A stretch of 64,000 bases of DNA. Origin: Arthrobacter gengyunqii. GTDB lineage: Bacteria > Actinomycetota > Actinomycetes > Actinomycetales > Micrococcaceae. The first letter of the stretch is position 1, and every line of letters begins with the position of its first letter. The DNA lies in assembly GCF_023022985.1 (NCBI RefSeq), contig NZ_CP095461.1:186001-250000 (forward strand), in the 5' to 3' direction. Under the pieces are notes generated by a model. It made no database searches and was not told where the DNA came from. It worked only from the letters and a program-made list of their open reading frames with translations. The position numbers were made by a program, and so were the translations under genes. Of the stretch, positions 56,615 through 64,000 are shown in pieces.

Positions 56615-56811
56615 GGAGTTGAGAGCCTGAATGGTGCTGTTCGGTCCCTGAAATTTGCGGCAGAATTTGCCTGAATCGCCGCAACGCGCACGGTTGGAAA
56701 TGGCGGACAGCTGGGATCATCCCGGACGTCGGGATAAACAATGACCATTCCGACGCAAACTATAGGCAGCACAGCTAGACTGCAATTCTTCCCAAACCCC
56801 AAGGAGTAAAC
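56615..56811 (+). promoter_or_regulatory. Leader region of the telA operon
   Basis: About 200 bases without an accepted gene. Close to telA are candidate -10 boxes (TATAGG, TAGACT) and a strong AAGGAG ribosome-binding site 6 bases before the GTG start. Further upstream no clear structure was found. Confidence 0.4.
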
Positions 56812-58038
56812 GTGTCTAATCCGCTGGACCTCAGCAACGCCCAATACGCAGAGGTGGAAAGCCCTCTGGTGTTGGAGCCGCCAAAGCCTGTGGTTGAGGT
56901 CGTGGTTCACGAGCCGGAAAAGGTTGGCGGCATGGTTCTAGTCGACGCCGAGGCCCAGAAGAAGCATGCTGCGACCGCCAAAAGCTTCCTTGATGACCTG
57001 CTGGCTACGCCGCTGCAAAGCCCAGACTTCCAGACAAAGCTGGCACAGCTGATTCGTCTGGGTGAGGGCACGATGCAACAGGCCAGCACTGCGTCCAACC
57101 GTATGCTGAAAAGGCCCGCAGCGGCGCTCGCGGCGACTGGCGATGACCCCGCATCGCGGACGGGCAAGACCCTTGTGGAACTCCGGCAAATCGTGACGGA
57201 GTTGGATCCAAAGCGCCACGATCTGACCGGGAAGAAGCGCATCTTGAGGTTTCTCCCCGGGGGCGACGCCATCCAGCGGTACTTCATGAAGTATGAGTCC
57301 GCTCAGGCGCAGCTCGATGCCATCACCAAAGCACTTAAGGGTGGGCAGGATGACCTGCGGCAGGACAACGCGGCCATCCAGACAGAGCGCGACGCCCTCT
57401 GGGAAGCAATGGGGCACCTCGCGAATTATGCCGTACTGGCGAACCACCTCGGGGACGGTCTTGAGCAGCGAATCTCGGACCTCAGAAACCAAGGCAAAAC
57501 GGATGAAGCAGGCACGTTGGAAGCTGATGCTCTCTTTTACGTCCGCCAGCGGCATCAGGACCTTTTAACCCAGATGGCAGTATCCATCCAGGGCTATCTG
57601 GCTCTCGACGTGGTCCGGAAGAACAATTCGGAGCTTATCAAGGGTGTGGACCGCGCGCTCGGAACTACCCTGGCGGCTTTGCGGGTCGCTGTGATAGTCG
57701 CCCAGGCACTGGCGCAGCAGAAGATCGTGCTGGCCCAGATCGATGCCCTCAACTCGACGACGGCAGACATGATTGTCTCCACTTCAGAGCTCCTGCGTTC
57801 CCAGGGCACCGCCATTCACCAGAACGCATCCAAGGCGACCCTCGACCCCGCCAAGCTGCAACAGGCTTTCGACAATGTGTTCCAGGCCATGGATGAGGTT
57901 GACCGGTACAGGGCAGAAGCGGCCCAGTCCATGAAGCAGACGGTGCAGGTGCTTCAGGGGCAGGTCAGTCGCGCCCAGCTACAGCTGGAGCGCAGTCACT
58001 CCTCTGATGCTTCCGCCACCCAAACCCTGAAGGGATAG
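56812..58038 (+). CDS. telA: TelA/KlaA-family (toxic anion resistance) protein
   Basis: A 408-aa helical TelA-family protein. After a Pro/Val-rich lead (residues 1-45) come long coiled helices; hallmarks are LRFLPGGDAIQRYFMKYESAQAQLDAITKAL (near 145-175), LEADALFYVRQRHQDLLTQMAVSIQGYLALDVVRKNNSELIKGVDRALGTTLAALRVAVIVAQAL (near 240-305), and LNSTTADMIVSTSELLRSQGTAIH. TelA proteins contribute to tellurite and antimicrobial tolerance by an unknown cell-envelope role and pair with XpaC-type proteins, as here. The start is a GTG with AAGGAG. Confidence 0.93.
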   Translation: MSNPLDLSNAQYAEVESPLVLEPPKPVVEVVVHEPEKVGGMVLVDAEAQKKHAATAKSFLDDLLATPLQSPDFQTKLAQLIRLGEGTMQQASTASNRMLKRPAAALAATGDDPASRTGKTLVELRQIVTELDPKRHDLTGKKRILRFLPGGDAIQRYFMKYESAQAQLDAITKALKGGQDDLRQDNAAIQTERDALWEAMGHLANYAVLANHLGDGLEQRISDLRNQGKTDEAGTLEADALFYVRQRHQDLLTQMAVSIQGYLALDVVRKNNSELIKGVDRALGTTLAALRVAVIVAQALAQQKIVLAQIDALNSTTADMIVSTSELLRSQGTAIHQNASKATLDPAKLQQAFDNVFQAMDEVDRYRAEAAQSMKQTVQVLQGQVSRAQLQLERSHSSDASATQTLKG

Positions 58039-58040
58039 CG

Positions 58041-58841
58041 ATGTCACGTCTCACGCTGGGCAACGTCGTCAAAGTGACGCTTGTGGTGCTGTTTTTTTAC
58101 TTCGTCGTTCTCTTGGTGCTTCTGATCGGAATACGCAGGAAGAAACCGAAAGTCATCCTGGAGGGGGCCCTTTACGTTGCGCTCTTTATTGCTGCCTTCT
58201 CCATCCCCAGCGACAGTGGGTTCTCCACCGCAGCGGCTTTTATAGGTCTCGGGACTATGGCCGTATCAGCCGTGCGGGGCTATATGCTTCGTGACCTGTG
58301 GTTGCACCGGAGAGGCCGGGGGCGGCAGCCTGACATTACGGTTCAGGCCAATGTGCCCAGCCAACCTGTTGACCCGTCGTACGCAGCGCCGACGGTGCCG
58401 GCAAGAGACGATCTGTCATCCGCTTTGGCGTGGGTAGCCTCGCTTGCCAAGCACAGTAAGAACCAGCTTCCGGCTGATGCGTACGTGATCGTTTTGGAAA
58501 CTTGTCAGACGCTTGACGCGGTTATCGACGCGGAAACGCGGCAGCCCTCGGGGGACGCCCGGTTTGAATATGAGTTGGCGGCTGTAGTGCGAGAGTATCT
58601 GCCGGCTGTTCTTCGCGGTTACCTTGCCATTCCGCCAAGCATGGTGGGCAACCGACAGCCGAACGGAAGAACCCCCAACGAGGAACTGGTTGAGCAATTG
58701 CAGCTCCTGTCAGGACAAGCAGAGGCGCTTCATTCCAGCCGCCACAGCCATACCTCAGCCGAGCTGACAAGCACGGGTAACTTCCTGAGAGAGCGGTTTG
58801 GCCACCATCAGCGCGATGGATTCGACTTCGGCATTAAGTAG
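58041..58841 (+). CDS. XpaC-like membrane protein partnered with TelA
   Basis: A 266-aa protein with N-terminal membrane helices (about 9-30, LVVLFFYFVVLLVLLIGI; 38-56; 62-82) and a soluble helical C-terminal domain (120-266). The latter ends in LLSGQAEALHSSRHSHTSAELTSTGNFLRERFG, a stretch shared by actinobacterial TelA partners. It begins two bases after telA, so it is its operon partner. In firmicutes the analogous partner is XpaC (BCIP hydrolysis family); direct homology is not certain. Confidence 0.7.
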   Translation: MSRLTLGNVVKVTLVVLFFYFVVLLVLLIGIRRKKPKVILEGALYVALFIAAFSIPSDSGFSTAAAFIGLGTMAVSAVRGYMLRDLWLHRRGRGRQPDITVQANVPSQPVDPSYAAPTVPARDDLSSALAWVASLAKHSKNQLPADAYVIVLETCQTLDAVIDAETRQPSGDARFEYELAAVVREYLPAVLRGYLAIPPSMVGNRQPNGRTPNEELVEQLQLLSGQAEALHSSRHSHTSAELTSTGNFLRERFGHHQRDGFDFGIK

Positions 58842-58883
58842 GACCAGACGCGCTGGTTCTACTTACGAGCAGGGAAGCGGCCG

Positions 58884-58952
58884 TTACCTGAAGTCAGCTT
58901 TGCGGATCAGCCCGTGCATGCCCACGGTTCGGTCCGCCACCTGGGACACGAC
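58884..58952 (-). pseudogene. 3' remnant of an acetamidase gene (diverged copy)
   Basis: The reverse strand encodes VVSQVADRTVGMHGLIRKAD then FR-stop. This is the same C-terminal segment as the intact acetamidase (VVDRTVGVHGLIRKADFN, 54492-54560) and agrees at most positions in the DNA. It is cut off sharply and joined to an EAL-domain fragment on the opposite strand. Confidence 0.75.
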
Positions 58953-59159
58953 GACCGTTCTGGCCGGAATTATCGGAATGGCCAAGGAACTCAACATCAC
59001 GCTGCTGGCCTAAGGCATCGAGACGGGGCGGAGTTCAGAGTTCTCAGGGCAGCGGGCATCGGCCTCTTCCAGGGTTATTGGTTTGCAAAGCCAGCCTTTG
59101 AGGAGCTTTCGCGCGTATGTTTTGGGTCAGCTCCGATGTCGCCGCAAACATTAGTCTGA
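58953..59159 (+). pseudogene. 3' remnant of an EAL-domain (c-di-GMP phosphodiesterase) gene
   Basis: The forward strand reads TTVLAGIIGMAKELNITLLA, then an in-frame TAA where family members have the Glu of A-E-G-x-E-T, then GIETG; after a one-base frame change it continues AEFRVLRAAGIGLFQGYWFA, KPAFEELSRV. This is the end of an EAL domain (A-E-G-V-E-T, L-x-x-G-x-x-x-x-Q-G-Y-x-F-x-x-P). It carries both a stop and a frameshift and is inactive. Confidence 0.75.
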
Positions 59160-59227
59160 CCGAATATATTCATTAGTTGACGGAGTGGAGTTTCGCTCCA
59201 TCCACCGAAAAAGGAAAGGAATCGTCA

Positions 59228-59437
59228 ATGCCGAACTACGTCGTCTTGCAGGTAATCCTCAAAGAGAAACTTCTGGGAACGGGGTCGGGCAACCTGACCT
59301 CCCTTGAGAAGGCCATCAATGACCAGGCTGAGAAGGGTTACCGGCTCCATACGATTACCACCTCCAGCAGCGGGAGCAAGGGATTCGGAGGAGGTGACCG
59401 CATTCAGGCAACAATGGTGTTCGAAAGCCTCAGCTAA
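59228..59437 (+). CDS. DUF4177 domain small protein
   Basis: A 69-aa protein: MPNYVVLQVILKEKLLGTGS, LTSLEKAINDQAEKGYRLHT (L-x-x-x-L-N-x-x-A-x-x-G-Y-x-L/W is the DUF4177 pattern), and ATMVFES. It is a small cytoplasmic alpha-beta protein, often near stress or envelope genes. The ATG at 59228 has AAAGGAAAGGA upstream; the longer upstream frame is not needed. Confidence 0.8.
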   Translation: MPNYVVLQVILKEKLLGTGSGNLTSLEKAINDQAEKGYRLHTITTSSSGSKGFGGGDRIQATMVFESLS

Positions 59438-59481
59438 CCGCGCAGCCGTCAGATTGTTGACCTACGGATCAGAGGAGCTTT

Positions 59482-59643
59482 GTGGAACCGGGAACCGCTC
59501 TTTTTATTGTTATGGTCGCGACGATTGCATTTGTTGTTGTGGCACTTTTGCTCCTGAATAGGTTCAAGAAAACCAACTCAGGCAAATATCCACCCGCCTC
59601 TGAAGGTAAGAGGTTTGAGATTCGACGATCTCCAAATAGATGA
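59482..59643 (+). CDS. Small single-TM protein, intact copy of the pair
   Basis: A 53-aa protein from a GTG at 59482, with AGAGGAG 4-5 bases upstream. It has one membrane helix (ALFIVMVATIAFVVVALLLLNRF) and a basic tail (GKYPPASEGKRFEIRRSPNR). It lies 44 bases after the DUF4177 gene and is probably co-transcribed. A frameshifted copy is at 56470-56614, on the other side of telA. Confidence 0.6.
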   Translation: MEPGTALFIVMVATIAFVVVALLLLNRFKKTNSGKYPPASEGKRFEIRRSPNR

Positions 59644-59689
59644 GACCGCGTTGCTGGACGCCCCAAAACTCCCCGGTTAGGCTCCCTTC

Positions 59690-59887
59690 ATGGGGACTAA
59701 ATCAGACCAGACACGCAAAACACAGCCCAGCTTGGCAGTGCCGGCGGTGTACTGCCTGATCATCATCGGCCTTGGACTGTGGGTAAGTCTGGCCACGGGC
59801 GAGTGGATCGCCATGGTTTGCGCCGCCGGTCTGTTGGTGCTGCCGGTGCGCGGTTACAGCAATCGGCGTTCCAAGGAATCCAAGTAG
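59690..59887 (+). CDS. Small two-helix membrane protein
   Basis: A 65-aa protein: basic N terminus (MGTKSDQTRKTQ), helix 1 (about 18-34, VPAVYCLIIIGLGLWVSLA), helix 2 (40-55, IAMVCAAGLLVLPV), and a basic tail (NRRSKESK). A putative housekeeping small membrane protein; no family recognised. No clear ribosome-binding site is seen immediately upstream. Confidence 0.55.
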   Translation: MGTKSDQTRKTQPSLAVPAVYCLIIIGLGLWVSLATGEWIAMVCAAGLLVLPVRGYSNRRSKESK

Positions 59888-59969
59888 GCTGTCCTTCTCC
59901 GGTCAGCTAAGCTACCTGAGGCCGCGGCGAACCCGCCGCGCGCAATAGTTTTAGCTTTTTGGGGGAAGC

Positions 59970-60518
59970 ATGTCCGAGAAAACGGCGCAGAACGCCAACC
60001 ACAGTTCCAATGCACCCGGCGGTCCGGGGACGGCTTTAGCCGCACCGGCACGCGCCAAGACCGTGGAGATTGCCTTTTGGCTGCTGCTTGCTTCGGCAGC
60101 TGCCGTACTGATCCGGATCCCGGTGGCAATCAGTGTCCTGAACACAGACGAGTTCAAGACCAGGCTTGAGGAAACTTTCGGCGCGTACGTCATCGTGCCC
60201 AACTGGATTTCCTCGGAAAGCTCAGGGTATGTGTGGTCCGGCATCATCACCGCCGTAGTCCTTGCAGCGATTGCCGTCCTGGTCCGCATGGGGCTTGGCT
60301 GGCCCCGGTTTGTGCTCATCGTGGTTACCGTCCTGACGGCGCTGAACATGCGCGTGCAGTTCACGCAGGAGCCGGTGGTCATGGCTGCAGCGTGGGTGAC
60401 GCTTGCTGCGGTCCTGCTGATGCTCGCAGCCACGGTTTTGCTCTTCCTGCCGCAGGCGGGAGCCTACTTCAAGTCGCGCGGACAGTACCGGAAGGACAGG
60501 ACGCTTAGTCGGGCCTGA
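59970..60518 (+). CDS. Four-helix membrane protein, hypothetical
   Basis: A 182-aa protein with an Ala/Pro-rich soluble N-terminal lead (1-30) and four membrane helices (about 33-55, 87-108, 112-130, 138-160). The first helices are separated by an extracytoplasmic loop with DEFKTRLEETFGAYVIVP. I do not recognise the family. The strong hairpin terminator 32 bases downstream ends its transcript. The ATG at 59970 follows a GGGGGAAGC site. Confidence 0.65.
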   Translation: MSEKTAQNANHSSNAPGGPGTALAAPARAKTVEIAFWLLLASAAAVLIRIPVAISVLNTDEFKTRLEETFGAYVIVPNWISSESSGYVWSGIITAVVLAAIAVLVRMGLGWPRFVLIVVTVLTALNMRVQFTQEPVVMAAAWVTLAAVLLMLAATVLLFLPQAGAYFKSRGQYRKDRTLSRA

Positions 60519-60550
60519 CGCGCCAGCAGGCGGCTAATCCGCGGAAGACA

Positions 60551-60588
60551 AAGCGGGCCATCCCTCAACGGGGATGGCCCGCTTTTGC
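60551..60588. terminator. Strong hairpin terminator
   Basis: 14-bp arms AAGCGGGCCATCCC / GGGATGGCCCGCTT around the loop TCAACG, followed by TT on the forward side (stem continues AAGC-GCTTTT). It sits between convergent genes and probably serves both. Confidence 0.85.
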
Positions 60589-60595
60589 GTGTTCG

Positions 60596-60724
60596 CTACT
60601 TCTGGTCGTCGTCTTTGTTGCCGTCCATTTTGTCTTTGACCTTGTCCTTGGCCTGATCAACCTGCTCCGGGTGATCCTTGGCCGCGTCCTTCGCCTTGTC
60701 TGCCATTCCGCCCAAATCAGCCAT
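60596..60724 (-). CDS. MT0933-like antitoxin-type small protein
   Basis: A 42-aa, highly charged helical protein (MADLGGMADKAKDAAKDHPE ... DKVKDKMDG). It has the repeated K-A-K-D and H-P-E-Q-V-D-x-A pattern of the MT0933/Rv0909-like antitoxin family, although those are usually a little longer. The ATG at 60724 has AAGGAAAGG upstream. No toxin gene is adjacent, so a toxin-antitoxin role is not supported by context. Confidence 0.65.
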   Translation of the reverse strand: MADLGGMADKAKDAAKDHPEQVDQAKDKVKDKMDGNKDDDQK

Positions 60725-60940
60725 GAGATTTTGCCTTTCCTTCGAGGTCCAAGGCAGCACAGTGAGCGGCCTCGGTCTGACACGCCCCATCCTCCACCCG
60801 GGGAGCGTCGAGTACCACCCCCGTCGGGCTATCTCTTCAAGGGGCTCCGGCGCGCAGCTCATCTCCGGCGCAACTGCGTGCGCAGCAAGCCGGCAACCCG
60901 GCACGTGATGATGGTTCCGGTGAAGCGCAGCGAACGAACG
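60725..60940. other. Intergenic gap
   Basis: 216 bases upstream of the small antitoxin-like gene and downstream of the sulfatase gene. It must contain the promoter of the former. No further structure was recognised. Confidence 0.4.
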
Positions 60941-62497
60941 CTACTGCGCGTCGACCTTGCCCGCCCACGCCTGGGCGTAGAACAGCGGGGAGTTCGAGTC
61001 CAGCAGTTCGCCATAGGCGCCGGGGTCCAAAGCCTGGGCCGAATCGGCCGGTATCCCGGGCGCGAAGGCGGATACACCCAGTCCGGCCTGGGAATCCTGC
61101 AGCGTCAAACCTGCCGCTTCCAGAATGGTGGGAAACATGCTCAGCTGGTCCGTGCCGGGCCGCTGGGCAATGGTCTTGTCCTGGCCCGGAACCCAGATCC
61201 GGTTGAAGATGGTGCGGTTCTCGTGGAAATCCAGCTGCTCGTGGAACGCGTCGCCGGCGCTCATGTGCTTGAGGTGGTCGCCCATGATCACCACGGCGGT
61301 GTCCTCGAGGTAACCCATATCCTTCATGTGGTTCACGAAGCCGGCCACCTGGGTCATGGAGCAGTCAAAGACGGACGTGACCCGCTCCTGGGTATCTACG
61401 TTGCAGTAGTCGTACACGTGCACCGGCTCGTGGGTGTCCAGCGTCAGCACGGAGAGGTTGAACGGCTGACCCGTGGTTTCCGCCTCCGCGTGCAGCTCAT
61501 CGACCTTGTCCTTGGCATTGGCCATGAGGCGTTCGTCGCTAAGGCCCCAGTCGGGCCGGAAGTTCTCCTCCGGTTCGCCGGCGTCGCGCCAGTCAGCGAG
61601 CCCCTTCACTTCGGAGTAACCGTGGCTGGTCAGGAAGGTGTCTTTCGCGGCGAAGGAGGAACTTGCGCCGCCCATGAAGACACTGGTGTAGCCCTGCCCG
61701 TCCAGGACATCACCCAGGCAGGTTATTCCTCCCAGATAGGTGTCGGCGTCTTCGTCGACTGCGGTTGAGGATCCGCTGTCCGCACCGAAACCGGCGCCTT
61801 TCAAGGGAACGCCGCACTGCGTCGACGCCAGACCTGCCATGGTCCAGCCCCCGCCCTTGTACTGCTGCAGGTTGTCGACGCTCTGCCAACCCTCTTCGGC
61901 TGCGGTGGCTGCCTTGAGCGGAATGAAGGCGTCCTTCTCGAACAGCTGGTCATCCTCGAGGGTCGCCTCGCCGGACTCCAGATAGATCAGCACCAGGTTG
62001 TTCTTGCCCGAGTCGCCGGTGACGGTTGGCGCCGCATAAAAATCGTCGACGTCGTACGCGGACTTCCCCGCCTTGATGTAATCTCCCATGCCCACCGTGG
62101 TGGCGAAGGAGGTGGTGCCGCCGACGACGACGGCGGACACCAGCAGCGTGGAAACGCTGCGCATAATCCATTGCTTGCGGCGGGTAGGCATCCCCTCGCC
62201 GGAGATGCGGCGTTTACGGTGCCGCATATGCCGCCACAGGGCAATCAAAAGGGTGATGAGCAGAGGCGCGACGCCGACTGCCAGGATGCCCGTCCAGACG
62301 AGGGATCCGCCGCCGCCGTCGGTTTCCACGGAAACGAGGTTCAGGAGCATCTGGCCCACGGAGATGTTGCCCCAGTAGAAGCGGATGCCGGCAGCGGCGA
62401 TAAGGAGCGCAAGGCCCGCCCAGATCAGGACGTAGACCAGGATGTGTCCGACGACGACGCCGACGCGTCGGCTGACAGAACGTACCCGGTCAGACAT
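60941..62497 (-). CDS. Membrane sulfatase-family phosphoglycerol transferase (LTA-synthase/MdoB-like)
   Basis: A 518-aa alkaline-phosphatase-superfamily enzyme with three N-terminal membrane helices (about 14-38, 63-85, 110-130) and an extracellular sulfatase domain. Motifs: NNLVLIYLESGEATLEDDQLF (metal site Glu), the nucleophile region GWTMAGLASTQCGVPL (Thr), NLSVLTLDTHEPVH (the D-T-H-x-P), and VVIMGDHLKHM (the metal G-D-H). Such enzymes transfer glycerol or ribitol phosphate to envelope glycans. Unlike LtaS it has three, not five, membrane helices. The ATG at 62497 has AAGGGAG upstream. Confidence 0.88.
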   Translation of the reverse strand: MSDRVRSVSRRVGVVVGHILVYVLIWAGLALLIAAAGIRFYWGNISVGQMLLNLVSVETDGGGGSLVWTGILAVGVAPLLITLLIALWRHMRHRKRRISGEGMPTRRKQWIMRSVSTLLVSAVVVGGTTSFATTVGMGDYIKAGKSAYDVDDFYAAPTVTGDSGKNNLVLIYLESGEATLEDDQLFEKDAFIPLKAATAAEEGWQSVDNLQQYKGGGWTMAGLASTQCGVPLKGAGFGADSGSSTAVDEDADTYLGGITCLGDVLDGQGYTSVFMGGASSSFAAKDTFLTSHGYSEVKGLADWRDAGEPEENFRPDWGLSDERLMANAKDKVDELHAEAETTGQPFNLSVLTLDTHEPVHVYDYCNVDTQERVTSVFDCSMTQVAGFVNHMKDMGYLEDTAVVIMGDHLKHMSAGDAFHEQLDFHENRTIFNRIWVPGQDKTIAQRPGTDQLSMFPTILEAAGLTLQDSQAGLGVSAFAPGIPADSAQALDPGAYGELLDSNSPLFYAQAWAGKVDAQ

Positions 62498-62652
62498 GGC
62501 ACTCCCTTCGATTTCCCGATGCCCCGCGTTTATGCCGGGCACTCTTGACAAACACCCGTGTTCGGGTCCATAGAAGACTAGTACCGATGCGCTGCCCGTT
62601 CAACCACGATGACCCGTAAGTAACCAGTTGCACACGCACTGCGGGGCTCCAG

Positions 62653-63726
62653 TCACCACCCGCCGCGGGTGGGTGTATGGCCCTTCCGTGCGTCGTCGGG
62701 CATGGCCATTTCGGCGCGGAGTCCCAATAGGCGGATGGGCCGGCCGGCCTCGATGGCACCCGCCAGGTCCAAGGCCCGGGCCAGGACTTCGTTGCCGTCG
62801 AACGTTTCGGGGATTTTCCGTGCGTGGGTCTTGGTGGTGAACGGCGCGTACCGGACCTTGAGGGTGAGCCCGATGACCGGCCGCCCCTCGGCAGCCACGT
62901 CCAGGAGGACGTTCGCGGCCAGTTCCCGGATGGCGTCGTCCACCTCTGCGGGGGTGGTCAGGTTCTGCTGGAAGGTGGTCTCCCGGCTGTGTCCGCGGGC
63001 CACCCACGGGGTGTCATCCACCTCGGCGGACCCGTCTCCGCGGCCAAGTTCTGCATACCAGGGGCCCATTTTGGGGCCGAACTCCGGGACCAGCGACTGG
63101 GGGTCGGTTGCCGCAAGCTCGGCAACAGTGCCAATGCCCAGCTTCGCCAACCGGCCCGAGATCTTAGACCCGACGCCCCACAGCTCCTTGGTGGGCCGGT
63201 TGCCCATGACGTCCAGCCAGTTCTCCGCAGTAAGGCTAAATACGCCGGCCGGCTTGCCGAGGTCGGTGGCGTTCTTGGCCCGGATCAGGGTGTCACCGAT
63301 GCCCACGCTGCAGTGCAGCTGGGTCTGCTCCAGGACGGCGGCCTGAAGGTTTCGGGCGTAGGCGCCCGGATCCCCGGTTTCCACGCCGACGAACGCTTCA
63401 TCCCAGCCCAGGACCTGCACGACGGCGCCGGGCTGGCCGCGCAGGGTGGCCATTACGACGTCGGACGCCGCCAAATAGGCGTCGCGGTCCACTGGCAGGA
63501 ACACTGCGTCGGGCACCTTCCGGGCCGCAACCCGCAGCGGCATGCCCGATCCCACGCCGAAAGCCCGTGCCTCATAGGAGGCAGTGGACACCACGGCCCG
63601 TTCCGTCGGGTCACCCCGCCCGCCCACGATCACCGGCAGGCCCGCCAGTTCCGGGCGCCGCAGCACCTCGACCGCCGCAATGAATTGGTCGAGGTCAACG
63701 TGCAGCACCCACGGGTTTCCGCTCAC
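62653..63726 (-). CDS. dinB: DNA polymerase IV (DinB), Y family
   Basis: A 357-aa Y-family polymerase for lesion bypass. WVLHVDLDQFIAAVEVLRRPEL holds the first catalytic Asp; QVLGWDEAFVGVE is the S-I-D-E-A/V counterpart (W-D-E-A). CSVGIGDTLIRAKNATDLGKPAGVF is the helix-hairpin-helix side, and the little-finger domain starts near SRETTFQQNL. It lacks the very C-terminal beta-clamp peptide seen in some DinB. GTG 63726 (VSGNPWVLHVDLDQF) is chosen over the upstream TTG. Confidence 0.92.
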   Translation of the reverse strand: MSGNPWVLHVDLDQFIAAVEVLRRPELAGLPVIVGGRGDPTERAVVSTASYEARAFGVGSGMPLRVAARKVPDAVFLPVDRDAYLAASDVVMATLRGQPGAVVQVLGWDEAFVGVETGDPGAYARNLQAAVLEQTQLHCSVGIGDTLIRAKNATDLGKPAGVFSLTAENWLDVMGNRPTKELWGVGSKISGRLAKLGIGTVAELAATDPQSLVPEFGPKMGPWYAELGRGDGSAEVDDTPWVARGHSRETTFQQNLTTPAEVDDAIRELAANVLLDVAAEGRPVIGLTLKVRYAPFTTKTHARKIPETFDGNEVLARALDLAGAIEAGRPIRLLGLRAEMAMPDDARKGHTPTRGGW

Positions 63727-63817
63727 GCGACCAGTGTGCCCCAAACGGTCCTGACAGTCATCGGTGGAACCCCGGACGGTTCAGCCTTCAAACAACAGGG
63801 CTGAACCAACGCGGGTG

Positions 63818-64000
63818 TTAGACGATCTCGTCGGCGACGCGGATCAGGATCTTGCCGGTGGTGCCGTTTTCGACGGCGTCATGCGCGGCAGCGGTTTCCT
63901 CCAGCGGGAACCAGGTCAGCGGCAGTCCGGCGGATTCGCCAACGGGCAGGACGCCGTCGTGCAGTGCAGCCGTGATGTCCTCCGCCGCGGCATGCTGGGC
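63818..64000 (-). CDS. Quinone oxidoreductase-like MDR protein, C-terminal end only
   Basis: The window cuts the gene; only 60 codons are visible, read on the reverse strand: AAEDITAALHDGVLPVGESA, GLPLTWFPLEETAAAHDAVE, NGTTGKILIRVADEIV-stop. The pattern (L-P-L-x-x-A-A-x-A-H, x-G-K-I-L-I-x-V) is the C terminus of NADPH:quinone oxidoreductases of the medium-chain family. It probably reduces quinones or enones in the cytoplasm. The rest lies beyond base 64000. Confidence 0.7.
   Translation of the reverse strand, partial: AQHAAAEDITAALHDGVLPVGESAGLPLTWFPLEETAAAHDAVENGTTGKILIRVADEIV

Noticed and set aside
63778..63807. Inverted repeat GGTTCAGCC/GGCTGAACC as a terminator
   Set aside because: Nine-base arms with a 12-base loop and no T-run on either strand; too weak to call.

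Overview
The window is chromosomal DNA from a high-GC Gram-positive bacterium, most likely a member of the Micrococcaceae close to Arthrobacter. The 16S and 23S genes have the actinobacterial form, with no tRNA in the 16S-23S spacer. A small 4.5S-type SRP RNA sits beside dnaX. The codon bias is strongly GC-rich, and families such as BTAD regulators, MpaB-type oxygenases and purL-purQ-purS are typical of the group. The assignment rests on reading the sequence, not on a database search.

Layout: 0-12 kb is housekeeping. It holds purL(partial)-purQ-purS, several small conserved proteins, a 3-methyladenine-glycosylase-like protein, a MarR regulator with a perfect 22-bp operator-like palindrome, aspartate kinase, recR, dnaX with a very long Pro/Ala-rich linker, and the SRP RNA. 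12.3-18.5 kb is a complete rrn operon (two candidate promoters, boxA-like leaders before 16S and 23S, 5S, two terminator hairpins). 18.6-31.8 kb is a sugar locus inserted between the rrn terminator and ordinary chromosome. It encodes an aldolase, a PfkB kinase, an AgaS-like SIS isomerase, a DeoR repressor, a Gfo/Idh/MocA oxidoreductase, an ABC importer without its ATPase, a wall-anchored DUF4874/DUF4832 protein, a ROK kinase and NagA. Together these steps match N-acetylgalactosamine catabolism through tagatose phosphates. 31.9-35.3 kb holds a TMEM175-like channel, tRNA-Ser(GGA), a DsbA-like lipoprotein, a GNAT enzyme and an MpaB-type oxygenase.

35.4-46.3 kb is a defence-type region. It has jetA-jetB-jetC of a Wadjet/MukBEF-like system with no visible jetD. 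Next comes an AT-richer accessory stretch with a HEPN-motif protein, a two-TM coiled-coil protein, a broken defence-type gene and an AlbA_2 (Schlafen-like) protein. 46.3-59.7 kb mixes intact regulators and enzymes with many decayed gene fragments. The intact genes are MerR, ArsR, PadR with a HAAS-type membrane protein, BTAD, SDR, bile-salt-hydrolase-like, acetamidase, TelA with an XpaC-like partner, and DUF4177. The fragments come from VanY, a histidine kinase, PhzF, FmdA, an acetamidase 3' end, an EAL domain and a duplicated small membrane protein. 59.7-64 kb returns to conserved genes: small membrane proteins, an antitoxin-like peptide, an LTA-synthase-like sulfatase, DNA polymerase IV and the 3' end of a quinone oxidoreductase.

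The main points of interest are the putative GalNAc-glycan locus with an LAXTG-anchored surface protein, the nuclease-less Wadjet operon with its defence neighbours, a PadR gene whose start codon lies inside its own 34-bp operator-like palindrome (predicted leaderless), and the series of gene fragments that can be reconstructed by reading across frameshifts.
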